NCBI GenBank assembly: GCA_005880795.1
Contig: VBGP01000023.1
Location: 1 to 40,878 of the forward strand
Direction of reading: 5' to 3'
From: Chloroflexota bacterium
Lineage (GTDB): Bacteria; Chloroflexota; Dormibacteria; Dormibacterales; Dormibacteraceae
Length of the DNA stretch: 40,878 nucleotides
In this document: positions 7,800 to 16,295 of the stretch, one piece after another
How the letters are laid out: each line of letters opens with the position of its first letter
Position numbering within the stretch: position 1 is the first letter of the stretch
Position numbers and translations under genes: made by a program
The notes under the pieces: generated by a model
The model's input: only the letters and a program-made list of their open reading frames with translations
Databases searched by the model: none
What the model was told of the DNA's origin: nothing

Positions 7800-8102
7800 T
7801 CAGCCCTGGACTGCGACCGGATCGAGGGTCGCTGGGCTGAAATCTTCAAGGAGACCGCGGATACGCCCAACCCGGTCCTGAAAGCCGGCGCTTCCGCGCC
7901 AGGCGGCGATCGTTTGCTCATCGGGCCAGGGTCCGAAGCTGACAAAGCGGCTCGGCTGCTCGCGGTCGCGAAGGAGGGTGCCGCCAGGCTCAGCGCCCTG
8001 GACTTCTCGCATGGTCCAGTCAGCCATCTCCTGCCAAGCAGTGATGAAGTCGTCCTCACTACCGGGCTTCACTTGCCAGATCCCCATCGTGTAAACGCTC
8101 AC
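7800..8102 (-). CDS. antibiotic biosynthesis monooxygenase (ABM)-fold protein
   Basis: A 100-aa protein matching the dimeric alpha+beta barrel ABM family. It opens with YTMGIWQVKPGSEDDF, followed by a helix (ITAWQEMADWTM), a strand with TLLRDREQPSRFVSF and a helix containing IAAWRGS. Family members include quinol-forming monooxygenases, heme-degrading enzymes and many uncharacterised small proteins acting on hydrophobic substrates without cofactors. Start is GTG. The gene is convergent with the small CCHC protein (10 bp apart) and divergent from the zinc-ribbon gene. There are no diagnostic residues for a particular reaction, so the substrate stays open. Confidence 0.75.
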   Translation of the reverse strand: MSVYTMGIWQVKPGSEDDFITAWQEMADWTMREVQGAEPGGTLLRDREQPSRFVSFGPWPDEQTIAAWRGSAGFQDRVGRIRGLLEDFSPATLDPVAVQG

Positions 8103-8179
8103 CGGCAGATTCTAGGAGCCCGGTAGGGGTCGCAGCCTGCACCGGAGCTATCAGTAGCTGCCGGTTCACAATAGTTGCG

Positions 8180-8404
8180 ATGGGCCGCAATGCCCGAAAG
8201 CGAGCCGAGGAGCGCGAGGAACACCGACATCATGGCGTACCGGGCGAGGAGCCCGAACAAGCTCTCGAAGTGCCCAAGAAGTGCCCTCGCTGCGGATCAA
8301 CTGACCTCGTTGTAGGGCGCTACATGGCAGGGGTCACGACGGGCATTGACGTCATTTGCGGCAACTGCAATTGGCAAGGGATGATCCAGCCCGGCATCTG
8401 GTAG
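8180..8404 (+). CDS. small zinc-ribbon protein
   Basis: A 74-aa protein. The N-terminal 30 residues are highly charged (RKRAEEREEHRHH), followed by a compact zinc ribbon: Cys35-x2-Cys38 in KKCPRCGSTDLV and Cys60-x2-Cys63 in ICGNCNWQG. All four ligands are intact. No catalytic domain is attached. Proteins of this size and layout are usually nucleic-acid or protein-binding accessory factors, but no specific role can be assigned. The ATG lacks a Shine-Dalgarno. It stands 67 bp upstream of the large secreted hydrolase gene on the same strand and might be cotranscribed with it. Confidence 0.7.
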   Translation: MGRNARKRAEEREEHRHHGVPGEEPEQALEVPKKCPRCGSTDLVVGRYMAGVTTGIDVICGNCNWQGMIQPGIW

Positions 8405-8471
8405 TTGGCGCGGTAGCGTCGCCGCGTTCGTCGTCCTGACCCCAGCGCACCTGTATGATGCCGGCACTCAC

Positions 8472-10742
8472 GTGCTGGGAAGGGGCACTCGGTTCGCGTT
8501 TGTTGGCGTTCTCGCCTTGATGCTCAACGTCGCACCCGGTTCAATCAAGGTCGGCAATGCCGCCGGCGTGGCCAGCCCTGGTTATGCGGTCACCGACTTC
8601 GCGACCGGTTTCAACACATTTCCGCCTTACGGACCGGGACCTGTCGGGCTCGCATTCGATTCGCAAGGCAATCTGTACTCAACCGGCTACCTGGGTGGAA
8701 ATCTCTACAAGTTTCCGCCCACCGGCAACACGTTCGAAAGCTCGGTGCTCAGCAATGTCGGCTATCGCGTGACCGGCCTTGCGTTCGACAAAGGAGGCCG
8801 GCTATTTCTCGCTCGGCAAGGCGAGGGTGACATAGCGGAGCTCGATCCAAGCACGGGAAGCATCATCGGCACAGTGGCCAGTGGGATTTGCGGGCCCAAC
8901 GCAGTTGCAGTTGATCCGTTGACGAATGACCTCTTCATCTCGTCCTGCGGCACCGTGCAGCGCCTGCACGGATATCAGGGACAGCCGGTCACGCCCACCC
9001 TGTACACGTCGAACGTTGCAGTCGACGGCCTGACTTTTGCGCCCGATGGAACGCTTTATGGCGCGGGTGGAGGGCCGATCTACCGCATCACGGGAACGTC
9101 CGACGTCGCGCCCGGGACGCCGACTGTCCTCGCGAACGTCCCTCGCGGCGACGGAATAGCGCTCCTGGCACCTCAGCCTGGACGGCCGATCACGCAGCTC
9201 GTGGTCAACACCAACAACACGAACGGCTTCATCTACGACGGAGAAATCGACCTCGTCGACTTCTCTTCCAGCCCAGCAACGATCACACCGATCGTCACCG
9301 GCGGAAACCGTGGTGACTTTGTCGCCGTCGGGCCCGACAAATGCCTCTACGCGACGCAGTCCGACGAGATCGAAAAGGTCACGGCGGCGGACGGAAGCTG
9401 CCCATTCATACCGACCGGCGTCGGGACACCAAGACCGAATCCGCCGCAGCATGTCACCAACATCGGGACGGCGGCCGGAAATGTGCTGGTTGCGTGGCAG
9501 GCCCCGCAGCCTGATGGTGCGGTTATCGACCATTACGAGGTCCAACAACTCGCCCTTGATGGCACGCCGATTCGATTCATTCGGACCGTTTCAGCGACGG
9601 CCCCGCTTGAGGCTCTCATCGGGAGCCTCAATCTGTGCAGCTACTACTTCTACGGGGTCCTGGCGGTAGGGGCTGACGGTCAACGATCCAACCTCACGCA
9701 GGCAACCACTCGAGCGTTCACGCAGGCGAGTCCTGCATCACCCCCTCCTACCGTCACCATCCTGATTCAGGGCGTCAACAGTCATGACAGAGCCTCGACA
9801 TTCAATCCCCTGACTGTTTACGACTACTGCACCAGTCTCGACGGCGCGAATCCAAACGACATCGGCACAACGTACCCGCCCGCGTTGGCGGACATGCAGA
9901 GTTACTGGGACCAGGACGGCGAACCAGCTCATCAGCCGGCCTACGGTGCTGGTAACAGGTTGATCGACTCGTTGGCGAGTCACGGTGGCATCGTCCTGCC
10001 CTTCAGTTACAAAGGCGCCACGCTTACGGGAAATCCGACTGCGCCAACTTTTACATTCCACGCATATACGGGCAGTGATGTGGCGAACACGTTCCCACAA
10101 GTCGCGGCAAAGACTTTGGATGACGAGATCACGTCGATCAACAAGGTCTGGCCTTCCACCAAGATCGTCGTCGTGGGGCACTCCAATGGGGGCGCTATCG
10201 CCGAGCTCTGGTGGATCTTCTACGGATCGCAGAATGCCCATGGCGTGGTGCAGGCGTTTTCGCTTGACTCGCCGCTGAACGGCGTCGCCAACGCCGACTG
10301 CGTCAATGGCAACCCCATCTGCTCGTTCCTGGGCGTTGGCTCAGCGCTTGGGATCACCTACCAGGCGGTCTGGGCGGGCCAGGCCCAGCTGGATCCCGGT
10401 TACGTAGCGCTCCAGGCTCGTAGCCCGCTGTTTACGCCGGTGGGTACGGTCGGCGACCCCGTCTACGACCCCCCCGACCAGGGAGCGGCACACAATCCCG
10501 CCGGCATCAAGCAGATTGGGATCATTTCGCAGATCTGGTGGTCAGAGCCGGGATGCATGAATTCCGGATTCGACCTGTCGTCTTCCGCGTGCATTCCCGT
10601 CGGCAACTACTTCATCGACCCGTGTGGGCCGTTGAATGACGGCACGCCGCCTCTATTTGGAGTCCCAGGCAGCTTCTGGCTGCATGGGGTCGTTGAGAAT
10701 TGCCCCGGTGTGATCGCAAAGATCATGACCTACGCAGGCTGA
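8472..10742 (+). CDS. secreted beta-propeller / FN3 / alpha-beta hydrolase fusion
   Basis: This 756-aa exported protein starts at GTG with a signal sequence (FAFVGVLALMLN, cleavage near GNAAGV). Residues about 35-315 form an NHL/SMP-30-like propeller with repeated GLAFDSQGNLYS-type motifs. Residues about 320-416 form a fibronectin type III domain (NVLVAWQAPQPDGAVIDHYE). Residues about 425-756 look like an alpha/beta-hydrolase: VTILIQGVNSH at the start and VVVGHSNGGAIAELWW with the nucleophile-elbow Ser571. The Asp and His of a triad cannot be placed with certainty. The fold resembles secreted lipases or esterases, with the propeller and FN3 parts as likely adhesion or substrate-binding modules. 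The substrate is unknown. Confidence 0.82.
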   Translation: MLGRGTRFAFVGVLALMLNVAPGSIKVGNAAGVASPGYAVTDFATGFNTFPPYGPGPVGLAFDSQGNLYSTGYLGGNLYKFPPTGNTFESSVLSNVGYRVTGLAFDKGGRLFLARQGEGDIAELDPSTGSIIGTVASGICGPNAVAVDPLTNDLFISSCGTVQRLHGYQGQPVTPTLYTSNVAVDGLTFAPDGTLYGAGGGPIYRITGTSDVAPGTPTVLANVPRGDGIALLAPQPGRPITQLVVNTNNTNGFIYDGEIDLVDFSSSPATITPIVTGGNRGDFVAVGPDKCLYATQSDEIEKVTAADGSCPFIPTGVGTPRPNPPQHVTNIGTAAGNVLVAWQAPQPDGAVIDHYEVQQLALDGTPIRFIRTVSATAPLEALIGSLNLCSYYFYGVLAVGADGQRSNLTQATTRAFTQASPASPPPTVTILIQGVNSHDRASTFNPLTVYDYCTSLDGANPNDIGTTYPPALADMQSYWDQDGEPAHQPAYGAGNRLIDSLASHGGIVLPFSYKGATLTGNPTAPTFTFHAYTGSDVANTFPQVAAKTLDDEITSINKVWPSTKIVVVGHSNGGAIAELWWIFYGSQNAHGVVQAFSLDSPLNGVANADCVNGNPICSFLGVGSALGITYQAVWAGQAQLDPGYVALQARSPLFTPVGTVGDPVYDPPDQGAAHNPAGIKQIGIISQIWWSEPGCMNSGFDLSSSACIPVGNYFIDPCGPLNDGTPPLFGVPGSFWLHGVVENCPGVIAKIMTYAG

Positions 10743-10778
10743 GGCGTCCCAGAACCAGATCCGAAATTCGAACCGAGC

Positions 10779-11690
10779 TCAGCCGCGTTTCGGTCGTTCT
10801 GATTCCGATACTCGTGCCAGGCGGTTGATCTTCTCGCCATCCACGTCGATGGCGAAAACTTGCTCCATCACAACGGCCCAACCGTGGATGAAGTACCTCC
10901 ATCCATCCTCGACGCGCAGGTGCCGGCCGGCTTGTTGTTGTAGCGCTTGGTGGAGAAAGTCCAGCTCCCCTCGGTAATTCAGCTCCCAGACATAGCCTCG
11001 CGCGGGAAAAAGGGCAGCCTCGGTGATCGGCGAACCCGGCGTGTCCTTGCCCATCCCCGTGGCGTTGATGACCAGCGATCCGGCCGGCAAATCGCCGATC
11101 AAGCGGTCGTTGGTGCGCGGATCGCTGTTCTCGATGTAGCGGACTGAAGTGCCCGAGGCGACCTTTGCGTGAACGTCCCGCATGGCCTCGAGCCTGCCCG
11201 TCGTTCGATTGACGACCGTGATGTGCGAAGCCGATCGTTGTTGCATCAGGTGCACCGTGATTGCGACGGCCGACCCGCCTGCGCCCAGGCACAGAACCTC
11301 GCCCCTCTCCGCTAAGGGATAGAACTCAGCGAGCGCGCGGCCGCACGAGATCGGGTCCGTGGCGAACGCCCATAGCTGGCCGTTGCGTTTCGCCAGGCAG
11401 GATGTCTCCCCACAGAGCTGCGCGTAGTCGTCGACCACGTCGAAGAGGTCGCGACAGGCTTCGAAGACGTCGATCTTGTGTGTCGTGACGAGACCGCCCA
11501 GCTCGTGCTCATCGGTCTTGATCCGGGCGACCACCTCTCTATAGCGGTCGGGTGGGGCGTGGATAGGCAGGTCGCAGCCCACCAGTCGCACGTCGCCCAG
11601 ACCAAGCTCTGTGGTCCACGCCGGAAACAACCGCGTCGCGGCGGACTGGCCGGTGCTGACGCCGATGAAGGTGAATGTCTGCAGCGTCAG
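10779..11690 (-). CDS. shikimate dehydrogenase-like oxidoreductase
   Basis: Length is about 303 aa with a CTG start, or 283 aa from TTG 11630. The protein has a shikimate-dehydrogenase-type N-terminal substrate domain (LGGLVTTHKIDVFE with the catalytic-type Lys, then CGETSCLAKRNG) and a Rossmann domain (VLCLGAGGSAVAITVHL, VVNRTTGRLEAM, VINATGMGKD). Reading upstream of TTG 11630 gives TFTFIGVSTGQSAATRLFPAW, which supplies the missing first strand and the S-x-S-like substrate loop, so the longer form is probably right. The only initiation-type codons there are CTG 11690, overlapping the permease stop as CTGA, and CTG 11684. Its place at the end of a sugar-transport operon argues for oxidation of a sugar-derived polyol or acid and not for aromatic biosynthesis. 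Confidence 0.78.
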   Translation of the reverse strand: MTLQTFTFIGVSTGQSAATRLFPAWTTELGLGDVRLVGCDLPIHAPPDRYREVVARIKTDEHELGGLVTTHKIDVFEACRDLFDVVDDYAQLCGETSCLAKRNGQLWAFATDPISCGRALAEFYPLAERGEVLCLGAGGSAVAITVHLMQQRSASHITVVNRTTGRLEAMRDVHAKVASGTSVRYIENSDPRTNDRLIGDLPAGSLVINATGMGKDTPGSPITEAALFPARGYVWELNYRGELDFLHQALQQQAGRHLRVEDGWRYFIHGWAVVMEQVFAIDVDGEKINRLARVSESERPKRG

Positions 11691-12646
11691 TCGCGACCCA
11701 GCACGCGCGTGTATGCCGCCGCCAGCAAAACGATGATCGCGCCGTAAAGGACCTGCTTGACCGCATCGGGCACGTCGAGCAGCGTCAGCACGCTGTTCAA
11801 CACGGTGAGGATCAATGCCCCCACCGCCGTCCCGGAATAGCTCCCGCTCCCGCCGAAGATCGATGTGCCCCCGATCACAACGGCCGCGACCGAAGGCAGC
11901 AGCAGAATGTTGGCGAGGCTCAAGTCCGCGGCGTTCACCGTGCCGGCCAGCACGATACCTGCGACGGCGCTCAGGAGCCCGCAGGCCATGTAGTTCGTGA
12001 GCAACACCTGCCAGCCACGGACACCGGCCAGTCGGGTCGCTTCCTGGTTGTCACCCAGCGCGTACAGCAGGCGTCCGAATCCGGTGCCGCGCAGGCCGAT
12101 GATCAGCACAGCCGCCAGCACGGCCCACAGGAACAGGCTGACCGGCACGTATTCCAGCACCGTGCCGGAGCCCAGGGTGTGAATCACCGCCGGGACGCCT
12201 GGCACGCTGCGAACGGCGGCCTGGCTGTAGACGTTGAGGGTTCCGGTGACGACCAGTCCCATCGCGAGGGTCATGATCAGCGGCTGCACCCTGAACACGG
12301 CGACACCGACGCCGTTGACGAGGCCGACGACCACCCCGACCAGCAGCCCGGCAACGATGCCCCGCGTCACTCCGAACGGTGCCTGGCTCGCCATGATGTA
12401 GGCGGCGGCGGTGGCCACGTTCGCGACGGACAGGTCGATCCCGCCAGTGATGACGACGAGTGTCTGGCCGGCGGCCAGGATTCCGAGCGGGGCGGCGAAC
12501 TCCAGGATGTTCGACACCCAGTTTGCGTTGACCGCGCCGGGGCGAATCACCTCGATCAGCCCTGCGAGCGCGACGAGCAGCGCGATCAAGACGATGATGG
12601 AATTCTGCTGCACGATACGAGCGGTCGCAGCCGCCCTGGAGCTCAC
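11687..12646 (-). CDS. sugar ABC transporter permease (RbsC-like), second copy
   Basis: A 319-aa inner-membrane permease of the ribose/xylose (BPD_transp_2) class. It has about ten hydrophobic segments and the family signatures GQTLVVITGGIDLSV (near residue 60) and VVIGGTSIFGGSGSYSGT (near 245). It forms the channel with the preceding permease, energised by the RbsA-like ATPase and fed by the binding protein. The start is GTG 12646, overlapping the upstream stop as GTGA. A much longer open frame in the same phase is an artefact running antisense-like through the upstream permease. The downstream stop overlaps a CTG that probably starts the shikimate-dehydrogenase-like gene. Confidence 0.92.
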   Translation of the reverse strand: MSSRAAATARIVQQNSIIVLIALLVALAGLIEVIRPGAVNANWVSNILEFAAPLGILAAGQTLVVITGGIDLSVANVATAAAYIMASQAPFGVTRGIVAGLLVGVVVGLVNGVGVAVFRVQPLIMTLAMGLVVTGTLNVYSQAAVRSVPGVPAVIHTLGSGTVLEYVPVSLFLWAVLAAVLIIGLRGTGFGRLLYALGDNQEATRLAGVRGWQVLLTNYMACGLLSAVAGIVLAGTVNAADLSLANILLLPSVAAVVIGGTSIFGGSGSYSGTAVGALILTVLNSVLTLLDVPDAVKQVLYGAIIVLLAAAYTRVLGRD

Positions 12647-13635
12647 GCGCGCCTCAACACAACACCGAGCCCGCCGATCATGACCACGATCACGATGAGG
12701 ACCCCCTGGATCATCTGGCCGTAGTTGGGGTCGATGCCCAGGTAGATGAGCACCGCTGGGATCAGCGACAGGATGTACGCCGCAGCGACCGGGCCCAGCA
12801 TGCCGCCGCGCCCGCCCGCCAGGCTGACCCCGCCAAGCACGATGGCGGAGACTCCGCTCAAGGTGTAATAGGTCCCCGCGAGGGGTGAGCCGACGCCCGT
12901 GGTCATCGACAAAGCCAGGCCTCCGCACGCGGCGAAGAATCCGCCGACCGCGTAAGCGAGCACCCGACTCAAGCCGAGGTTCACCCCCGAACGAAACGCG
13001 GCGTTGCGGTCGCTCCCCACGGCGTAAATCGCCAGGCCAGCGCGGCTGCGGCGCAGCGGGATCCAGACCAGCGGTATCACCAGGAGCAACAGCAGCGCGT
13101 TGGGAATCCACGCCGACAGCGTCGATCCCTGCGCGAGGTTTTGAAAGTCGAACGGGACGCCCGGCGTAGGTTTGGCCAGCACCAGCAAGGCCAACCCGGC
13201 CCAGATGAAAGACGTGGCCAGCGTGATCACGATGTCCGGCACGCGCGTCAGGACGATGATCGCGCCGTTGAGTGCCCCCGCAAGGGTGACTTCGAGCAGG
13301 ACGATCAGCGCGACGATCAGCGAGTAGCCGAGGTCGTGGCCGAGCATGGCGCGCAGCGCAAGCACATTGGCAAGCGCCATCAACGGGCCGACTGACAGGT
13401 CGATGCCTCCGCTGAGGACGACTATCGTTTGTGCGGTCGCCGCGAATGCAAGCGGAAGCGCCGCCAGCGTGAGGGTGTTCCACTCGAATGCCCCGTAGTC
13501 AGGTTTGATGATGAGAGTGACAACCATCAGGACCGCGAAAAGCGCGTAGACCGCGATCGTCCAGCCGTAGCGCCTGGCCGCCCGGCCGAAACGAATGCCA
13601 GACGTCCGCGGCGCAGCCGCCGCAGCAGTCGCCAC
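12643..13635 (-). CDS. sugar ABC transporter permease (RbsC-like), first copy
   Basis: A 330-aa permease with a short Ala-rich cytoplasmic N-terminus and about ten TM segments. It carries TIVVLSGGIDLSVGPLMAL and IVLGGVSLAGGRGG, the two hallmark loops of RbsC-type permeases. Its GTG shares one base with the TAG stop of the ATPase gene, and its stop overlaps the next permease start by 4 nt, so the three membrane and ATPase genes are tightly coupled. Two distinct permeases imply a heterodimeric channel, as in several Rbs/Xyl-type systems that carry duplicated permease genes. Substrate is a sugar or sugar-like compound; sequence does not say which. Confidence 0.92.
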   Translation of the reverse strand: MATAAAAAPRTSGIRFGRAARRYGWTIAVYALFAVLMVVTLIIKPDYGAFEWNTLTLAALPLAFAATAQTIVVLSGGIDLSVGPLMALANVLALRAMLGHDLGYSLIVALIVLLEVTLAGALNGAIIVLTRVPDIVITLATSFIWAGLALLVLAKPTPGVPFDFQNLAQGSTLSAWIPNALLLLLVIPLVWIPLRRSRAGLAIYAVGSDRNAAFRSGVNLGLSRVLAYAVGGFFAACGGLALSMTTGVGSPLAGTYYTLSGVSAIVLGGVSLAGGRGGMLGPVAAAYILSLIPAVLIYLGIDPNYGQMIQGVLIVIVVMIGGLGVVLRRA

Positions 13636-15143
13636 TACTCTCCTTCCTCCGAAGGCAAGCCGTGCGCAGCGCGCAGCAACGCCCGTTCGTCCGCGTCGGA
13701 GGCGGGCATCTCGTCGACGAGCTCACCGCCGAAGAGCACGATGACGCGGTTGCACGCCAGCTGGATCTCCGGCAGCTCCGACGTGAACAGCAGCACCGCC
13801 GAGCCGTTGGCCGCCAGCTCCTTGACGAGTCCGTAGATCTGGCGCTTCGTCCCGATGTCGATGCCGCGTGTTGGGTCGAAACACAACAGTGTCTTGAACC
13901 CGCCGGCCAGCCACCGAGCGATGCCGACCTTCTGCTGGTTGCCTCCTGAGAGGCGGCGCACCTCGGATGTCACGCGCGTGTCGATCTGCAGACGTTTGAC
14001 AGCCGTCGCGACGCGTCGCTTCTCGCGCCTCGGATTGATCGGACCCCACCTCGCGATCCGGTTGACGAAGGGCAGGGCGATGTTCTCGCGGACGGATCTC
14101 TGACGGAGCAGCGCTTGCAGCCGGTCGGCCGGGATGAGCACCAACCCGGCACGGATCGCGTCCGCCGGATGCCCAAAACTGCGCGCCTTGCCGCCAACCA
14201 GGATCTGGCCGGACTCCGGCCTGCGAACACCGGCCATGCAATCGAACAGCTCTTTTTCCCCCTGGCCCTCGAGCGCCGCAACGCCCAGCACCTCGCCAAA
14301 GCGAAGCGTGAAGCTGACCCCGTTCAGGGTGCCCGCCTTCAGGTCACGCACCTCGACCGCGACTGCTCCAGTCGCCGGAGTGCTCGGCGAGGCTGCCTCG
14401 GCCGCGACCTCCTCCGCCACCGGGCCAAGCATCAGCTTGACAATGCGCTCCTCGCCGCCCTGCGCCGGTTCGACGACACCGACCGTCTTCCCGTCCCGCA
14501 GCACCGTGGCGCGGTCGCACAACGCCGAAACCTCCGCCAGACGGTGTGAGATGAAGATCACCGAGCGTCCCTCCGCGCGCAGCTGCCGCGCAACGCTGAA
14601 CACGCGAGAGGTCAGGTCTGCGGGCAGCGACGCCGTGATCTCGTCGAGCAGCAGCAGCTGCGGTTCGATTGCGAGCGCGCGTGCCAGGTCGAGCAGGCTT
14701 AGGGTTGGCCGGGCGAGCTCGCGTGGCATGGTCGAAAGGTCGAACCCGCCCAGCCCCAGATCGGCGAGATACCGCCTGAAGCTCGAGATAGGCGTGGCCG
14801 TGAGTATCAGGTTCTGCAGCACCGTGAGGTCGGGCAGCAGCGACGGGTCCTGGTAGACGCAGATGAGCCCCGCCTTGCGCGCTTCCGACGTCGAACGAAA
14901 CGTCCTGGCGCGGCCGCCGAGGCGGATGGTTCCGCCGTCCGCCGTCAAGGCTCCGGTGAGGATTTTGACCAGCGTGCTCTTGCCTGCTCCGTTGGCCCCC
15001 ATCAGCGCGTGGATCTCACCGCCGCGCACGCGTAGGTCGGCCGAACGGAGGGCGACGACAGGTCCGAAATGCTTGGCCAGCCCGCTCGCTTCGAGCAGAG
15101 AGCCGGAGTCGGTTAATGAATCGTCGTTAGGAGCCGCTGCCAT
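13635..15143 (-). CDS. sugar ABC transporter ATPase, duplicated NBD (RbsA-like)
   Basis: A 502-aa protein with two fused nucleotide-binding domains, the usual RbsA/XylG length. NBD1 has a perfect Walker A (GANGAGKST, 49-57) and Walker B LLLLDE (163-168). Its signature helix reads ARPTLSLLDLARAL (144-157), without an LSGGQ-like motif, and the Walker B is followed by IT instead of PT. NBD2 has a degenerate Walker A (LEGQGEKEL, 291-299), a good LSGGNQQKV signature (398-406) and CFDPTRGID with Asp where the catalytic Glu normally sits. The composite arrangement leaves one plausible ATP site, formed by NBD1 Walker A with the NBD2 signature. Family is certain; the asymmetry may be a subfamily trait. 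Confidence 0.93.
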   Translation of the reverse strand: MAAAPNDDSLTDSGSLLEASGLAKHFGPVVALRSADLRVRGGEIHALMGANGAGKSTLVKILTGALTADGGTIRLGGRARTFRSTSEARKAGLICVYQDPSLLPDLTVLQNLILTATPISSFRRYLADLGLGGFDLSTMPRELARPTLSLLDLARALAIEPQLLLLDEITASLPADLTSRVFSVARQLRAEGRSVIFISHRLAEVSALCDRATVLRDGKTVGVVEPAQGGEERIVKLMLGPVAEEVAAEAASPSTPATGAVAVEVRDLKAGTLNGVSFTLRFGEVLGVAALEGQGEKELFDCMAGVRRPESGQILVGGKARSFGHPADAIRAGLVLIPADRLQALLRQRSVRENIALPFVNRIARWGPINPRREKRRVATAVKRLQIDTRVTSEVRRLSGGNQQKVGIARWLAGGFKTLLCFDPTRGIDIGTKRQIYGLVKELAANGSAVLLFTSELPEIQLACNRVIVLFGGELVDEMPASDADERALLRAAHGLPSEEGE

Positions 15144-15150
15144 TTGAAGG

Positions 15151-15176
15151 TGGGGCGGGGAGACACCCCCGCCCCA
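15151..15176 (-). promoter_or_regulatory. intercistronic hairpin between binding protein and ATPase genes
   Basis: A perfect 10-bp GC stem (TGGGGCGGGG / CCCCGCCCCA) with a 6-base loop lies 13 bp past the binding-protein stop and 7 bp before the ATPase start. It lacks a U-tract. In sugar transporter operons such hairpins typically protect the 3' end of the binding-protein message or partly terminate transcription, raising binding protein over ATPase. Here that role is inference from position. The hairpin also covers the place where an ATPase ribosome-binding site would be expected. Confidence 0.7.
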
Positions 15177-15188
15177 TAGCGATGCAGA

Positions 15189-16256
15189 TTAGCTCGGACC
15201 TGCGCAGGCGATGAGGTCCTGCTTCGTGTAGGTCGTGTACGGCTTGACGTCAAATGCGACGCTGTAGTACGGGTCGAGGCTCGAGTCGTAGGTGGTCTGA
15301 AGCTTGGAAACACCGGCAGCCGTGGTGTTGTCCCACACCTGCGGCGTGAGGTGGATCACGTGGTCGTAACTGTGGGTCTTCTGCAAGATAGCAAGGCCCA
15401 CGGCCAGGCCCGCGCCTCCGATCGGCGGCGGGTTGGTCACCGCCGCGCCGATCAGTCCCTTGTCTTTAAGCGTGGCGAGCTCCTGGACGAACTTGTTGTT
15501 GTCCGCGCCCACGATGGGAACGTAGGGCTTGCCGGCGGACTGGAACTGGTCCACGACTGTCGAGTCGATGCCCGAGGTCCAGATGCCGTTGTACTGGATG
15601 CCCGAGCTGAAGATGTCCTTCATCTGCTGGGCGGCCGGGTCGAGCGACCAGTTGGTGAAGGTTTGCTTGATCACCTTGATGTTCGGATAGGCGGCCAACG
15701 CGGTGGTGAGGCCCTGGTGACGGTCGGTGTCAGCTGGGACACCGTTGATGCCGCGCATCTCGATGATGTTGCCCTTCCCTCCGAGCTGCTTCGCCAGCCA
15801 GTCGGCGCCAAGCTGGCCGTACGCGACCTGGTCGTTGCTGACCACGTACGCGGTCGGCTCGGACACCGCCTGGTCGACGGCCACGACGACGATGCCTTTG
15901 TCGGTCGCCTGCTTGATCACCGCGTTGAGCGCGTCGCGGTCGGACGGGTTGATGACGATCACGTTTGCGCCCGACGAGATCAGGTTGCGGATGTCGGCGA
16001 TCTGCCCTGCCGCGTCGGTGTTGCGGTTGGCGATGACCACCTTGGAAACCACGCCTGATGCCTTGGCCTGGGCCTTGATCGAGCAGATCATCTCCTCGCG
16101 CCAACCGTTGCCTTGCAGCGTGTTGGAGACGCCTACCACGTATTTGGTGGTGCCGCCACCACTCGGCTGGTTGCCACACGCGACCATGGCGAAGGCGCCG
16201 ACCATCAATGCGGCCACCCATCGCGCGGTCGTCAAATGGCGTTCACGACTCGTCAC
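15189..16256 (-). CDS. sugar-binding lipoprotein of the Rbs-type ABC transporter
   Basis: A 355-aa periplasmic-binding-protein-like lipoprotein. The signal sequence ends in a lipobox, AFAMVAC, with the lipidated Cys followed by a Gly/Ser linker. The mature part has the two-lobed class I layout: KYVVGVSNTLQGNGWREEM at the start, VIVINPSDRDALNAVI, VVAVDQAVSEPTAYVVSND, and IVGADNNKFVQEL in the second lobe. It captures the substrate for the downstream ATPase and permeases. The GTG start has the strongest ribosome-binding site in the operon, an AGGAGGTGATC about 5 bases upstream. Sequence resembles RbsB/YtfQ-type proteins, but binding residues are too divergent to name the sugar. Confidence 0.92.
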   Translation of the reverse strand: MTSRERHLTTARWVAALMVGAFAMVACGNQPSGGGTTKYVVGVSNTLQGNGWREEMICSIKAQAKASGVVSKVVIANRNTDAAGQIADIRNLISSGANVIVINPSDRDALNAVIKQATDKGIVVVAVDQAVSEPTAYVVSNDQVAYGQLGADWLAKQLGGKGNIIEMRGINGVPADTDRHQGLTTALAAYPNIKVIKQTFTNWSLDPAAQQMKDIFSSGIQYNGIWTSGIDSTVVDQFQSAGKPYVPIVGADNNKFVQELATLKDKGLIGAAVTNPPPIGGAGLAVGLAILQKTHSYDHVIHLTPQVWDNTTAAGVSKLQTTYDSSLDPYYSVAFDVKPYTTYTKQDLIACAGPS

Positions 16257-16260
16257 AGAC

Positions 16261-16295
16261 GATCACCTCCTATTGCATGCGGCCCGGATCGGGCC
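16261..16295 (-). promoter_or_regulatory. leader of the binding-protein gene: hairpin plus consensus Shine-Dalgarno
   Basis: On the minus strand an inverted repeat GGCCCG-ATC-CGGGCC (16281-16295) is followed 11 bases later by AGGAGGTGATC, complementary to the 16S 3' end, then GTG at 16256. The hairpin could shield the message 5' end after processing between the SIS gene and the binding-protein gene. The 87-bp gap could also hold an internal promoter, but no convincing -35/-10 pair was found. Confidence 0.5.

Noticed and set aside
12647-13483. An in-frame N-terminal extension of the second permease to nearly 600 residues
   Set aside because: The extra part is Arg/Pro/His-rich, lies opposite no homologous domain and overlaps the whole first permease in another phase; the GTGA overlap at 12646 gives the normal RbsC length.
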